Shown one piece after another: positions 11,531-23,527 of a stretch of 64,000 nucleotides of DNA (positions are counted from its first letter, which is position 1; every line of letters begins with the position of its first letter). Position numbers and translations under genes: made by a program. Under the pieces are notes generated by a model, which was not told the DNA's origin, did not search any database, and was given only the letters and a program-made list of their open reading frames with translations. This DNA is from Welwitschia mirabilis (Eukaryota; Gnetophyta; Gnetopsida; Welwitschiales), in assembly GCA_051453625.1 (NCBI GenBank), contig JBOZIK010000001.1, positions 242,094,655-242,158,654 on the forward strand, given 5' to 3'.

Positions 11531-13330
11531 AAGTCATTCTCAATTATTTAGTTAAGAACTAAAGCATTTAAATTAGTTAGCTTTTGCTATCTTCTTGACC
11601 ATAATGCTAACCTTATTTTATAAAACATTTTAATAGTTCATCACAAAATATTAAGGTGAGATATTATAAATAATGAGTTAGAAGTAGCTTGATTTAGTAT
11701 TGTTAATAACAAGGATTTAGGAAAGTATCTATAAATATATAAATTTTCTATAGGATTTTGTAAATCACATTAGGATGTTATTAGGAAAGACTACTTTAGT
11801 GTAGTTAAGAAACCTTTACATAAAGAGATCTTAAGTTCAAAACTTAATCAATTCATCATCTATTTTTTGCCTGACTTAGGTGATTTACACTTTATTTTTA
11901 ATTTGAGATCAATTAATTTACTTTGTATCTCTTATAAAGTTTTAAATAAATGTCAAGATAACAGATTTAAGACTATCCTATTTAGTATTATTTTTGTTAA
12001 ATAGAGTGATTTTATTAAAGGTATATTTTCTTAATAATATTATCTTCTTGAGAGACTTTAGTAAGGTGAAAATACATTAATCAAGATATTTCCTTTTAAA
12101 CTTGATGATAAAGAAGCTTAAATATAATTAAATGGAAATTTATCTTCGCTTACATAGAAATGCTATAATTTTAAAAGATTATAATTCATATGATAAAATA
12201 TGTTTTGAAGGATATGAATGATTGTGTTACCATTCTATAAATCATTAGATCAATCTTTTCTATTTAAATATTTATAAGTCAAGAATGTCCTTTGGCTCCC
12301 TATTTATTTTTCATTACATTATACTTTTTATATCATGTTACCTAGAAGGATAAGTAGGACAATCATATTCATGGTTTTTATAATCATTAGAATTAAAAGT
12401 AGCTTATCAACATGCACTTTTTTATAAATCCCTTTCTATTAAGAATTATCAAGTTATAATTTAGTAACCCATATCTAAGATTAGTCTTCATTATTCTCTC
12501 TTTGATTTCAAGATTAATTGGAATAAGTATTTAATATTTACTCTTTGCAAAAATCATATGTAGTTTATTTATAAATTATGAAACATTATTCAAGATGATA
12601 AGGCGACCTAAATCCTTGGAATTTATATTTTATTTTGAAGTACTTATAAATAATTATAAAGCTTTAATATTAATAAAATATCTTAAAATTTAGATAATTG
12701 ATAAGATAACGAACTCATAATCACTCGAAAATACTTAGAATGTATAAGTTTTTTATTTACTACTCATGTATATTATCTCTTATTAGAATCTTACTACTTT
12801 AAGTTACAGAAAATTGAAATGCTACTTGACAATTTTATGTGATTATGTAATAATGATGGAAAATGATTTCATAGAGTTACATTAAAGATTTATGTTTATC
12901 TGAAAAAGGATCTTTATGTATTTTGAATTACTTTTATCAAGTATCTCCTTTTATGGTAAGTGGTTAATTAATTGTTTTGACTCCCCATAATAGTGGTATG
13001 ACTTATTTTTTAAATTATCAAATATTGCTTATTGAAGGAATAGACCAAGATGGAAAGATATTCCTCTTAATAAGAAACTTATTTCTCTAATGGATACCAA
13101 GATTCGAGGATATATTATCTTAAAATAAGTTTAACTAAAATGAAAAGTAATTTATAAGAATGTTGTTTAGAATATGTTTTTATTCATTATTTTATATTGT
13201 AGGCCATACTTCCATGGTGGCTACCCCTAAATGCTTCTTTAGAGTTTCTTTAATAAGGCCTTGATTAAAAGCTTATTGGTTTAATAAAATTGTAACCTCT
13301 CTTTAATTTATTCACCTTCAACATCAGTGG
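11531..13330 (+). pseudogene. Degraded LINE ORF2 with reverse transcriptase domain
   Basis: Plus-strand frames give a readable plant LINE RT. LRSINLLCISYKVL (11909-11950) matches the family's FRPISLCNVxYKxxxK block. KLDDKEA (about 12100) stands where K-L-D-x-x-K-A-Y-D-R is expected. ISQECPLAPYLFF (about 12270-12310) matches G-x-x-Q-G-C-P-L-A-P-Y-L-F. KINWNKYLIF (about 12505-12540) matches the S-G-L-x-I-N-x-x-K-S region. The catalytic F/YADD box is not recognisable. Many stops and frameshifts occur. In the family ORF2 nicks DNA and primes reverse transcription at the target. It follows a copia insertion directly and probably continues the fragment at 4440-5610. The part after 12600 is a weaker match (13020-13110 reads RWKDIPLNKKLISLMD). 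Confidence 0.75.
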
Positions 13331-15364
13331 GTTTCATGAGAAATGTTTTTGTAGTTTGATGATATCTCAAATGCTATAAAATTTTAGTTCTATACTTTAT
13401 GTGTAGATTTCTAGTGCAATTTATGTTCAAGATAATTATATTTTATTATAAACTTCATGGAGTGAAAAGATAATAGTTTCCTTTATTATTAGAAAGAAGA
13501 AAGTTTTATCATGTTGTTTTTTGAAAAAACATATGTAATAATAATAATTATGCTAAATTATGAGATAACTTAGACCCAAAGAGTTAATGGATATCAAGTT
13601 TTAAAAGTATTTAGAAATTACTTACCTTACCATTAAGGAAATACATTTTATGCTATCTTATTTACTAAGATCTACTTGTTGATAGAAGACTTTTTTATAT
13701 GGGATTTGTAACCACTACTTATCATTTCTATGATAATGAAGATAGTTCATAGAATTTTGTTATGGCTTAACATGCTTAGATTTTAATACTTAGACCCCTT
13801 TAATATTTTCTTTTCATTTAAACTAGAAGAATATTATTTTTAAACTATGCTAAATTTTTCAAGATACTATTTATTTCTTTGGAAGTATTTTAAACCTTAC
13901 AACCTTCATGCAATCTAGAAACACCAATGAAACCACATTTATAAAATAATTAATAACTATTATTTTCTAAGCCTAAGATTAAGGATTCTATTTTATAGAG
14001 TATGAATTAATAAATCCCCCTATAGGTAGTGAAAATTTCATTGAGGACTAATTATCTCCTTCAAATATTAAATTATTAGTCAAATAGATCCCACTTAATT
14101 TTATGAGTGCCTCCTTAGAATTTGATTATTTCACAACATATACTTTTTTTTTTTAATCTCTATAGTGGTCCTTCCATAGATATAACTAGTAAAATGGAAA
14201 AACAAAAAGAGATCAATTTTATATCACTTAAGGGCCATATAATAAAGGATGCTTAAAGCTCTTTTATAAGAGTAATTATGATCATGTTTTCATAGTTACA
14301 TATATTTTTAGTTTATACTATCTCTATAGCCTTATCCCAAGCTTCTAAATCTTGCATCTATTATGTATCTTGGATTTTTTTTAAAGGTTAATATCCAAAT
14401 ACTATTTAGGATGAAAACTAAGCTACACTAAAGAAGATGTTTATTCCATTTAATATAAGAGGATAATACATTGCGCTTAATTAGCATATTATATTGAATA
14501 TTAGTACTAAGGTTTTTAATGATATAAACTTTGACATCATCATTTAAATTACTAAATCTAAGAATTTTTCATACTTTGTATCTTTAACAATAAAATAAAT
14601 GTTAAATAGGTATCTTTTATTATGTTTTGAAATAGCTAGAATATCAATATTGGAACTATATTTATTCCTAACCTTAATATTGATTATGGCCCTCTCAACT
14701 ATAGAGATTTTACCACTTATCATCTTAATGTTAGATAATTTTACATTTATATCATATAAAATACATAATAGATAAACTAATATCAAATACATGAAAGGAA
14801 TGTTTTAATTTAGATGATATAAGAACTTGTAAGCCTTCTTTTAAGTCATTTTCAATTTTGTATAACTTAATCTTATGTAATTAGAAACTAATGAAATTAT
14901 TTAAATTTGAATAATTTAAATTGTATTATATAGTGACTTATTTAAAAAAAAAAAACCTTAATCTTCATAGTTAACTTTTCTTCTAGGTGATTCCATCCCT
15001 ACATATCTTTACATCATTTGAATTACATCCTTCATTAATTATTTTAATTTGTACAAATGAAATTACTATTGTATCATATCCATGAGTATGATTTTTGTTT
15101 TAATTTATTTATGATTTAATTTAATTCTAAACTCATTAAAATGATATCTCATGTAAAATATAAAACATAAAAAAAATTTAAGAAAAGTAAAAATACTAAA
15201 ACTATTTTTTTTTAGGTTGATGATGTAATTATTGGATAATATTAAATTTTATATATTTAAAACATATTAAAAAATACTTAGAAATATAGCTAGAGTCATA
15301 AAATAAAAGTATAAAGTTATTTTATAAATAATATAAAGTTTTCTCCTTGAGTATACCCTAATTA
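13331..15364. other. AT-rich DNA, no assigned gene
   Basis: No RT, integrase, gag or terminal-repeat signal could be recognised. The longest open frame (minus, 14544-14792, 82 codons) is lysine/isoleucine-rich with no motif I know; it has no supporting signals and I regard it as chance or as a decayed fragment of unknown origin. Confidence 0.5.
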
Positions 15365-15420
15365 TAGAGTAGTGCTCCCATTACTTTGCTGTTGTGAATT
15401 CAATTCCTTGTAATAAAAAA
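15365..15420 (+). repeat. SINE-like tRNA-derived head (candidate)
   Basis: TAGAGTAGTGC at 15365-15375 resembles an RNA polymerase III A box, and GAATTCAATTCC at 15396-15407 resembles a decayed B box (GGTTCRANTCC). They lie about 31 bases apart from start to start, and an A-run follows at 15414. This is the arrangement of plant tRNA-derived SINEs. The body and target duplications were not identified, so this may be a decayed head or a chance match. Confidence 0.3.
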
Positions 15421-15789
15421 ATGTATAAGATCTAATGCATAACAAATCACATTAGGTTATGATAAATATTTTAATAAGATAACTAAACATTAGTGATTAC
15501 ATCTTCATAAGTTAATTGTTATATAAATCTTATGAGATATGCTTTATGAATTTCACTTTTTATTTACTGAAATGTGTAGATTTAAAATGTTAAATTATTC
15601 ATGAATAATTTTTGATTATATCAAAATATGATTAATTTTCTCTTATTCTTGTATATTATTCAAATTATGATCAAGAGACATGTGAGAAAATCCACATTAA
15701 TTCAAGCCTTATTAAATACAAAGCATAACTAAGCTTGTATAAATTTTCCATAAGCTTATAGTGTCAGACATAGTCTAAAACTTGAACAT

Positions 15790-17558
15790 CATTTTTTTAT
15801 GTTCTTTTTTATTTCACCAAAATTATATATATATATATATATATATAGTTACATCCAAATTAAAATTCTCAAAGGTGAGAATAATTTTTTAATCTAATAT
15901 GTTAAACACTTCAAACATATAAAGTTCATAATAACCTTTTGAAACCTCAACTAGAAAACATTCTTACAACTAATATGGGATCTAACATGAATAATCAAGT
16001 TAGTAGTAAAACACTTAAAAACATTAACATATTGGTAAAAACCTCATAAATTATTAATTATCATTGATATCAATCATAAGATTAAGATGTTAATATGCTA
16101 TAGAAACTTTAATCTAGGAAAAAAAATTTCTAAGTATTGTTTAAGGTAAATGTTTTTATATATTATAAATTTACTATATGTAAGGTATGGGGTTTATAAA
16201 TAAATAAATAAAATAAAAATGAGTTAATGTTATCTTTAGGATCTTAACTCTGTTGTAATTCTATAAAGGGGATGATTATGTTAAAGAAAATATATTATTT
16301 TAAGTTAAATAATTGTATGTCATTAAGCTCATAAGCATGAACTGTGTCCTTGCAGTTTTTTCAATAATAATAAAACATTACATTATTAATTAATATGAAG
16401 TAGAATAGGCTTAAATCTGATCGAATTTTGTATCTTTTACTATTTGTTTTTTGGATTTATTATGTTTTTAATTTAACTACCATGGTTTACAACAATTACA
16501 TCCTAATGATACTTCAACAAAACTTCCTTAGGTTAAAATTATTTATATATGCTAAAAATCTATTTTTAATAGGTTTTTAATATAAGAAGATCATGCTTCA
16601 CCTCTCTACAACTCATGTACTACACATGAGTTGTAAATAATTGTAAATAATTGTAAATAACTTGCTAAACGTCTTCTAAATAATTGTAAATAATAGTAAG
16701 AACATAAGTATGAATAATGGCACTAAATATTTATAATAAAGTAAAGATGGTTATCAACATTATCACTTAAATATGAGTATGAAAATTCATTTATTACTAC
16801 TTTAGAATGCATTATGAAAATAAATAATAAAATAATTTTATGGATAAAACACATTTACAAGTGTACTTACTTGAATATTTTTAAGCACATCATTATCAAA
16901 GAAATAAATTTATGTATTTATAAAATTATACACATGGTTAAAAGTATTACTACTTTAAATCCTTTTTTAAGCTTAAATAAATCCATCAGAGTTATACAAA
17001 TGCTTAGTTATAATTGTTTATATTATTATAATACAAAGTTTACAATTTTTGCACATGAAGTGATATGATTATTTAGAAAAGATTGAGTAATTCATTCATT
17101 ATAATTATGTAGAATAGTTACATCCAAACTATATTTCTTGAAATAAAGAAATCATGTTTTGATATAACATGTTAAATAATATAAACATATAAAAACTACA
17201 ATAACCTAATAAACTCTCGACCAAAAAATAGTCTTACAAATAACACATGATGTAGCACAACTAATGAAGTTACCACTAAATACTTGTGATCATCAAGGCA
17301 CTAACATGAACCACATTAAGTATTAATTCTTATTAATATCTCACTAATCAATCATAGGATTAATGTTTATGTAACTTAGATGTAAGATAGATTTTTTAAT
17401 ATATGGCTAAGTTACTTTATATAATCTATGGGATTTATAAAATTAAAAAAATGTTATTTTTAGATTTTTAATTATAATGAAGTCTATAAAATGGATTACT
17501 ATTATGAAGGAATTTTTAAAGCAAAATAATTAAATGTCATTTTGGAATCTTATTTTAA
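15790..17558. repeat. ~1.27-kb tandem repeat, left part
   Basis: At least 3.5 head-to-tail copies of a unit of about 1.26-1.30 kb can be followed by landmarks. A block like CATAATAACCTT...ACATGA lies near 15925, 17187, 28425 and 29713. A second block like TAATATGAAGTAGAATAGGC lies near 16391, 27575, 28920 and 30150. Copies are quite diverged. The unit has no readable protein; it includes a short internal run of TAATTGTAAA repeats at 16635-16690. The array is split after 17558 by a gypsy element and resumes at 27494. It may be a satellite-like monomer or a tandemly duplicated non-coding segment. Confidence 0.75.
15823..15847. repeat. (AT)n microsatellite
   Basis: An uninterrupted TA dinucleotide run of about 24 bases at the edge of the first copy of the 1.27-kb tandem repeat. 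Corresponding positions in the other copies have only short remnants (ATATATAAATAG near 28340, ATATATGAATAG near 29625), so the run expanded in this copy. Confidence 0.85.
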
Positions 17559-17977
17559 TGTTTCAAAATTACTTTGTGTTTAAGTGATTATTTATTAAGT
17601 ATGATTAATATGTAATTAAGTATAACTACTAAATAATAATGGCATGTGATCCTTTAATTATAATGTTGTGTTCTTCCTATTTCTTAAGCTCATGGTATTA
17701 TATGGGAATTGGATAGTCTAGAGGGATGTAACTAACAATAACCTTGGATAATTCCTAAAGCCCCTAGTAAAGGGGATAAGATCATAGTATATGTGTTTAC
17801 CTTTGACCACTAGTCCAATGCTGGAATAAGGTGAAGAGGACAAACTAATGCTATTTTAATAAAGGGATACTTCATTTTTACCCAATTGATGGGCTATAAA
17901 ATTCTTTTTTCTTTAATTTTTAATGTCCCTTACTAAATATGAAGTTTAATTCTAATTTACTAATTTGAAATATTATA
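17559..17977 (+). repeat. 5' LTR of the gypsy-type element
   Basis: It is co-linear with 27081-27493. Shared landmarks include a run of GTAACYAACRATRACCTTGG, the C/A-rich AGTCCAATGCTG/AGTCCAAGGCTA segment and a TTCATTTTTRYCCAATT block. The PBS starts directly after its end. The two LTRs are visibly well diverged, so the insertion is old. Confidence 0.75.
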
Positions 17978-17979
17978 AT

Positions 17980-17990
17980 TGGTATTAAAG
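17980..17990 (+). other. Primer-binding site, initiator-Met tRNA type
   Basis: TGGTATTAAAG differs from the canonical plant PBS TGGTATCAGAG by one C-to-T and one G-to-A change. It lies 2 bases after the 5' LTR end, the expected position for minus-strand priming. Confidence 0.7.
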
Positions 17991-19330
17991 TTATGAAGAT
18001 GGTTAAACTACTATCTTTTAGAGATCCAAATAGAAGAAAATATAAAAGACATTTTTTATAAAAAACATCTAATTTTCACCAAGATCAAAATTAATAATAC
18101 AAAAATTCAAAGAATAGAAAAAGGAGTACATCAAAGTAAGGGACGGACTTGAAGAATCCCATTTTCCCTACTTAAAAATGGAGGAAGAGAAGAATAGAAG
18201 CAAACAGTCAAGTCTCCTTAATAAAGGAGATACTCTATAGTAAAATTATCAACATCACGCCTTTCTAAGAATTCCTTAGCAAATGTTTATATAAGATTTA
18301 TTCACCATGATACATAACTTAATGTCATCAATAAGACCACCTTCTTTTTGTAAATATACATCATTTATTCATTCTTCACTAGTTTTATTATTAGATGTGC
18401 ATTTCTTAACTCTAAGGAATCAAGAAGAGTCATGTCCACACTAGACTTATTTGTAAATAGATGAAATTTTTCAAGTTATTGTACATAAACTAGACAAAAA
18501 TTAATGTATCAATAATGANNNNNNNNNNNNNNNNNNNNNNNNNNNNNNNNNNNNNNNNNNNNNNNNNNNNNNNNNNNNNNNNNNNNNNNNNNNNNNNNNN
18601 NNNNNNNNNNNNNNNNNNNNNNNNNNNNNNNNNNNNNNNNNNNNNNNNNNNNNNNNNNNNNNNNNNNNNNNNNNNNNNNNNNNNNNNNNNNNNNNNNNNN
18701 NNNNNNNNNNNNNNNNNNNNNNNNNNNNNNNNNNNNNNNNNNNNNNNNNNNNNNNNNNNNNNNNNNNNNNNNNNNNNNNNNNNNNNNNNNNNNNNNNNNN
18801 NNNNNNNNNNNNNNNNNNNNNNNNNNNNNNNNNNNNNNNNNNNNNNNNNNNNNNNNNNNNNNNNNNNNNNNNNNNNNNNNNNNNNNNNNNNNNNNNNNNN
18901 NNNNNNNNNNNNNNNNNNNNNNNNNNNNNNNNNNNNNNNNNNNNNNNNNNNNNNNNNNNNNNNNNNNNNNNNNNNNNNNNNNNNNNATAAAGGAATATAA
19001 AAATAGAAACATATAGAATCAAATGAAACTAAGAATAAGGTTTATGTAAAAAATTTATGACTAAAATAGTGATAAAAATGACTAAATATTTTGGGTATGC
19101 TAATAAATATGGCTAATGTTTTAGTAATGTTTAGATAGAATTCGAATAAAAATCTATGTAAAGTAATTTTTACTTCTTTACTCATTGTAAAGTTCTTTGT
19201 AAGCTTTTCAAACTAGGATCATAATAAGCGGTTTAATTTCATATGTAAAAATTATTGTCAAACTAGTGAAGGTACTTTTTTATTAGTTTATATTAATAGT
19301 ATTTAATAGTAGCTAATGATAGTTAACATC
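17991..19330. other. Leader region of the gypsy-type element, with gap
   Basis: It follows the PBS. A short frame after the PBS (about 18000-18060) could be the start of Gag but is too brief to assign. The 468-N gap removes the middle. No other feature seen. Confidence 0.4.
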
Positions 19331-19379
19331 AATTAAACTTAGTTTATTAGATCCACTCAACTATAACATAGTAATTAAA

Positions 19380-20545
19380 AAATAAGTTTTATTATCACAC
19401 TTGGTAAGCATGTTTAATGTCATACTTGGTTCACAAATATGACATCATAGTTGAGGGCCCTATATTACATCACATTTGGTCATGGATTTGACATCATAAT
19501 TAAGTGCTTTAGATCCAATTTCACACTTAGTAGTAGGTCTAGTATTGCAGTTATGGTTCCACATTTAATGCCATCCTTGGTTCATTGGTATGACATCATA
19601 GTTGAGGTCCCCACATCCAATGTCATACTTGGCCATAAGTCTGACATTGTACTTGATAGGCCAACATCCAATGTCATAGTTGATCATGGTTCTAATGTTA
19701 AATTTATAGGTCCCACTCCTAATGTTATAATTGTAGATAGAACTTAATGTCACAATTGCAAATCCAAATCCTAACATCATACTTAAATTTTGACATCATA
19801 GTTTCAAGTCTAATGTTACACTTTGTCATAGAATTCTGACATCACACTTAGAAGCAAACATTACACTTCATCAAAGAAGTCTAAGATTATACTTGGAGTT
19901 TGACTTCTCACTTACCATAGAAGTTTAACATCACACTTGGATGTCAATATCATACTTAAAGGCGGACATCACATTTGGTCATAGAAGTCTAACATCATAC
20001 TTTAAGGTTAATGTTACACTTGGAGGCTAATGTAATACTTGGATATAGGATTTCAATGTCATACTTGAAGATCGATGTCATAGTATAAAGGCCAATGTTA
20101 CATGTGATCACAGAGTCCAATGTTACATTTTGAAGCTGACATTATCATTGCCACCTCTAAGATCTAATGTGATAATTACCTTTTCCTATGCCTAACATTA
20201 TAATTATCACCTTTAAGATTTAATCTTAAAGTTGCCTATCTTTTAGATCTAATGTGATACTTGCCTCTCCTCAGGCCTAATGTCATCGTTATCACCTATA
20301 AGATTTTACATCATGGTTTTCTATCTCCTAGGACTAATATTACACTTGCCTCTACCTAAGCTTAATGTTATAATTGTCACCTCTAAGGTTTAATGTCACA
20401 GTTACCTATTTTTAGGCCCGATGTTATAATTTCTAGCTCTAAGACCTAGTATCATAGTTATCCATCTTCTAAGCCTAATGCTATGCTTACCTCTTCTCAA
20501 GCCTAACATTATAGTTGCCACCTCCAAGATTTAACATCATAGTTA
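19380..20545. repeat. Degenerate minisatellite array (left part)
   Basis: Dozens of imperfect copies of a short core like AATGTCATACTTGG alternate with variable linkers, giving a period of roughly 25-40 bases. The left half (to about 20110) uses cores such as CATCACACTTGG with linkers GAAGTCTAA. The right half (from about 20140) uses CTAATGTTATAATTGCCACCT with linkers such as CTCTAAGATTTAA. Because the period is often a multiple of three, pseudo-frames stay open on both strands (19451-19747 plus, 19565-19780 minus) and show a repeated S-N-V-I pattern. I take these as by-products and not a protein. The array is cut at 20550 by the copia insertion and continues at 24607. Confidence 0.75.
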
Positions 20546-20550
20546 TCTAT
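20546..20550. repeat. Target-site duplication (left), TCTAT
   Basis: These five bases directly precede the 5' LTR and are repeated exactly after the 3' LTR at 24602-24606. Copia elements typically make 5-bp duplications. It proves that 20551-24601 entered the minisatellite as one unit. Confidence 0.9.
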
Positions 20551-21470
20551 TGTTAGATTATGTTTTACTAATTAATATCAAACTAATGTTTTCTATATAG
20601 TAAACTTTATGTATCTTATGCAGAAGATTTTATTCACTTGCAAGTTTAATGATGAAACCAAAATTATCAAATTCTAATTACTAAAAACCTATCAAGTTCA
20701 CTTATCCTCTTGAGGGGTTGATCAAACTTTCAAAGGATTAATCACACTTGAAGTAGACACTCAGAAATTGAACTGAATTTAGAGGGCTCAACCAGATTTC
20801 TAATTGGATTAACCATACATGTGATCTCGAGAGTCAGTATCCCTAAACTAAATGGTAAAGGGTTGACTAAACCCTTTATAGGATCAACTAGATTCATTGA
20901 CCTAGTAATAGTATCCTTAAAATGAATGACAAGAGGTTAATCAGATCTTTTATGGTGTCAACTAGATCTATGAATCTAAGAATAATACTCTTAAATCTAT
21001 TGTCAAATGGTTGATTGGATCTTTGAAGGGGTCGACTAGAATTGATCACTATGTAGTCGATACCCCTGAGACCATCATCATGGATTTGACCAGATACCTG
21101 AAGGAGTCCAGCGAACACTTAAAGGGGTCAACCAGACCTAATACAGGAAATTGGAATGATCTTTTATCAGGACTAGCAGGTAATCAAACATAATGGCAGG
21201 CAACCAGATTGGGATCAACTGGACCTTGAGGAGTTGACCAGATATGAAGTTATAATAAATTAGGATGACTAAAAATTTACCTTAGGTAAACTATATAAGT
21301 CATGGCACTAGATGAGGTCGACTAGATGTTTAAGGGGTTGGCCAATCAGAATAGAACTAAAATTTTCTATTCATTTTGTATACATTATGTATATGTTAGA
21401 TAGTCATTTTCTAGTCTTTTATAGTGTTGAAAGCACATTTTCAAATGTAATAAACCCTAAAAGCCTTCTA

Positions 21471-21482
21471 ATATAAATAGCA
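21471..21482 (+). promoter_or_regulatory. Possible LTR promoter TATA element
   Basis: AATATAAATAGC occurs at the same place in both LTRs of the nested copia (21471 and about 23921), in a context (after AAAGCCT, before a purine-rich AGATGATAAAAGA segment) that resembles plant LTR core promoters. It is an inference from position and conservation between the two copies. Confidence 0.35.
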
Positions 21483-21740
21483 AATATAGAGATGATAAAA
21501 GAACCTTTTTACTTAATGAAGAAGAACTAAAATCTTATGATATTTACTATTGAATCTTGGGATTTGTACTCCTGAAAAAGTGAGATCTATCATCTGTGTT
21601 ATCTATTTATTCAAGATCATATCTAATGCTTTATCTATCATACATTTACAAGAGAAGAGCTCTATCAAATCAACTGTATCAAGAACAAGTGATATATGTG
21701 CATCTTGGCATTATTGCATAACTATTTTACATTGAGAAAG

Positions 21741-21845
21741 GTTAAGACTTAATTAGCAAAAGTATATTTAAATATTAAGACTAAGCCTAGAAAATTCTAT
21801 TCAAAGATTGATACTAAGCCTAGAAAAGTCTGTTTGTAAAGATTA
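21741..21845 (+). repeat. ~35-bp tandem repeats in the 5' LTR
   Basis: Two to three units with core ACTAAGCCTAGAAAA and spacers like GTCTGTTCAAAGGTTGA. The same array in the 3' LTR (24161-24300) has about four units, so the two LTRs of one element differ in copy number. Confidence 0.75.
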
Positions 21846-22148
21846 TGGATGAACCTAGAATACCTGGTGGAGTAACAAAGATCAAGATTAAGCTTGGGAA
21901 TAAGTTCATTGTTGAGAGTGGAGTAGGGGATTTCCCAAACCACTATAAATCCTATGTACATCTATTTGATATTTTATGCTTTTAGTTAGTTTCATTTCTT
22001 TAAATACTTTTCGCTTTTTCTTACATGCTCGAATTCAATTAGAAAATTATTTTGAGTAAACTTTTGATACATTAAGAATTGTTAGTTTATTTTATTTTAA
22101 TTTTTAAGAATCTATTCATCCCTTCACCAGGTTTCTTAATACTATCAA

Positions 22149-22162
22149 TTTGTATCAGAGCT
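22149..22162 (+). other. Primer-binding site of the nested copia, initiator-Met type
   Basis: TTTGTATCAGAGCT lies directly after the 5' LTR end. It equals the canonical plant TTGGTATCAGAGC with one G changed to T or lost. It fixes the plus orientation of this element. Confidence 0.85.
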
Positions 22163-22212
22163 AATTTAAGTCTTCTTTAAATTTTAACCAAGTAAAACTT
22201 TAGAACCCTATA

Positions 22213-23520
22213 ATGAGTAAGCTATCTGATGGTTTTTCTACTGATCATCCACCCATGTTTGATGGGTCAAACTATACCTACTAAAAAGCTAAAATAAGAA
22301 TTTTTGTTAGATGTTTAGATACTAATATCGAAAACTTTATATATAAGGGTTACTCTCTGCCTATGTTATGAAAAAAAATGCCAATGGTAATACCACCTTA
22401 GTTCCTAAAACCTAAGATCAATGGACTACCATTGCTAAAACCAAAGCCACCATAGATGTTCATGCTCTTAATGTAATATTTTATGTAGTTTAGCAGATGA
22501 GATTAAATGTATAGTGAATTCTAATCATGCTAAAATGGCTTGGAACATTCTTGAGGTAGCACACAACTTTAATTATAAAGCAAGGAAAAATTCAAATGCT
22601 TATTTCTAAATTTAAAAACATCTATATGGACAAGGAGGAGACTTTGGAAGAGTTCTTTGTGAGACTCATTAATATTGTAAACTTCATAGCACGTCTTGGA
22701 AAACACTTGGATGAAGTAAAGATGATCAAAAAAGTATTGAGATCTCTACCAAAGAGATTTGACCCAAAGGTTACAATCATTGAAGAGAGTAAAACATAAA
22801 TGAAATGGCACTAGAATAGCTACAAGGTAATCTATGAAAGTATGAACTTATATTAGTTAAAGATAATAAGAAAGGTATTGCATTGAAATGTGTGTAAAAA
22901 GAATACAGGTCTAAAAGATCAAATGAGGATTTAGATGATGATGAAGTGGCTCTCCTAGCTAGAAGATTCAGGAAGTTTCTACATAGAAAGGAAAAGAAAG
23001 GTGAGTCAAGTAGAAACTCAAGAAGAAGTCATCTGAAATTCAGAAAGAAGCAAGAAAAAGGTGAAAAAATCCAATGCTACTCATGCAAAGGATTTGTTCA
23101 TATGGAAAATAAGTGACCCAACATAAAAAGAGGTAATAGGAAAACAAGAAATCTCTCTTTTATTACAACATGGAACAACGAGGATGATGATGATAATAGC
23201 TATTTAGGTTAAGAGTTAGATAGAGATAAAAGATTATCCTTCATGGTGATTGTGCCTTCTCTAAAAAAATTACCTAGCATGTTAGAGATTGATGACTTGG
23301 ACATGATCGATGAAGAAGACAATGAGCTAAAGGATACATATCATGAGCTATATGAAGAATATTAAAAGCTAGCTAAAAGAATAAATGATCTAAATAAAGT
23401 AGTAAAAACTCTCATCAAAGAAAAAGAGGAAATAAAAATGAAGCATAATGTGTTAAATTTTGATAATACTAGTCTATTGTTATAGGTAAAAAATATATCT
23501 TTCTTTGTAAATAAATGTTT
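22213..23520 (+). pseudogene. Copia gag relic with CCHC zinc knuckle
   Basis: The reading starts at an ATG at 22213 (MSKLSDGFSTDHPPMFDGSNY), the usual beginning of DUF4219/UBN2-type copia Gag, with F-D-G-x-N-Y intact. A clean stretch of 67 codons (22596-22799) contains EEFFVRLINIVNFIARLGK and KVLRSLPKRFDPKVTIIEE, the UBN2 helices. The zinc knuckle CYSCKGFVHMENK is at 23075-23113; its fourth ligand is a TGA stop (23114-23116) instead of Cys, so CX2CX4HX4C is broken. After it comes an acidic, coiled-coil-like stretch (DDDDN, EEDNELKDTYHELYEEY). Gag packages the element RNA in cytoplasmic particles. Several stops and frameshifts are present. The frame ends abruptly near 23525 at the deletion junction. 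Confidence 0.9.
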
Positions 23521-23527
23521 TAGTGGT

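Larger units (their letters stand above)
20551..22147 (+). repeat. 5' LTR of the nested copia element
   Basis: 1597 bp from TGTTAG to ACTATCA. The first part (20700-21350) is itself repetitive. Units of about 30 bases contain the motif GGGTCRACYAGACC / GGTTGACCAGAT in direct succession, many with the palindromic core GTCGAC or its decay products. The 3' half matches 23560-24601 closely, including TAATAAACCCTAAAAGCCT (21449 / 23888) and a stretch like AATATAAATAGC (21471, 23921) that could hold the promoter TATA box just upstream of the transcription start. Confidence 0.85.

Noticed and set aside
14544-14792. 82-codon minus-strand ORF as a small gene
   Set aside because: AT-rich composition, no motif, no regulatory context; length is expected by chance in 64 kb of this composition.
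16814-17068. 84-codon plus ORF in the 1.27-kb repeat
   Set aside because: The corresponding positions in the other copies of the unit have no open frame, so it is not maintained.
17549-17553. CTTAT paired with CTCAT at 27494-27498 as a certain target-site duplication of the gypsy-type element
   Set aside because: One mismatch and five unexplained bases before the LTR start; reported only as possible.
18501-19022. Open frames of 161-173 codons on both strands
   Set aside because: They consist almost entirely of N from an assembly gap; the same applies to frames at 33192-33856, 39782-40567, 43098-43586, 58313-58900 and 60385-61034.
19451-19780. 98-codon plus and 71-codon minus open frames with repeated SNVI-like units, as a possible repeat protein
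   Set aside because: They lie in a degenerate minisatellite with a period often divisible by three, overlap each other on opposite strands and are flanked by stops; no start context or conservation supports coding.
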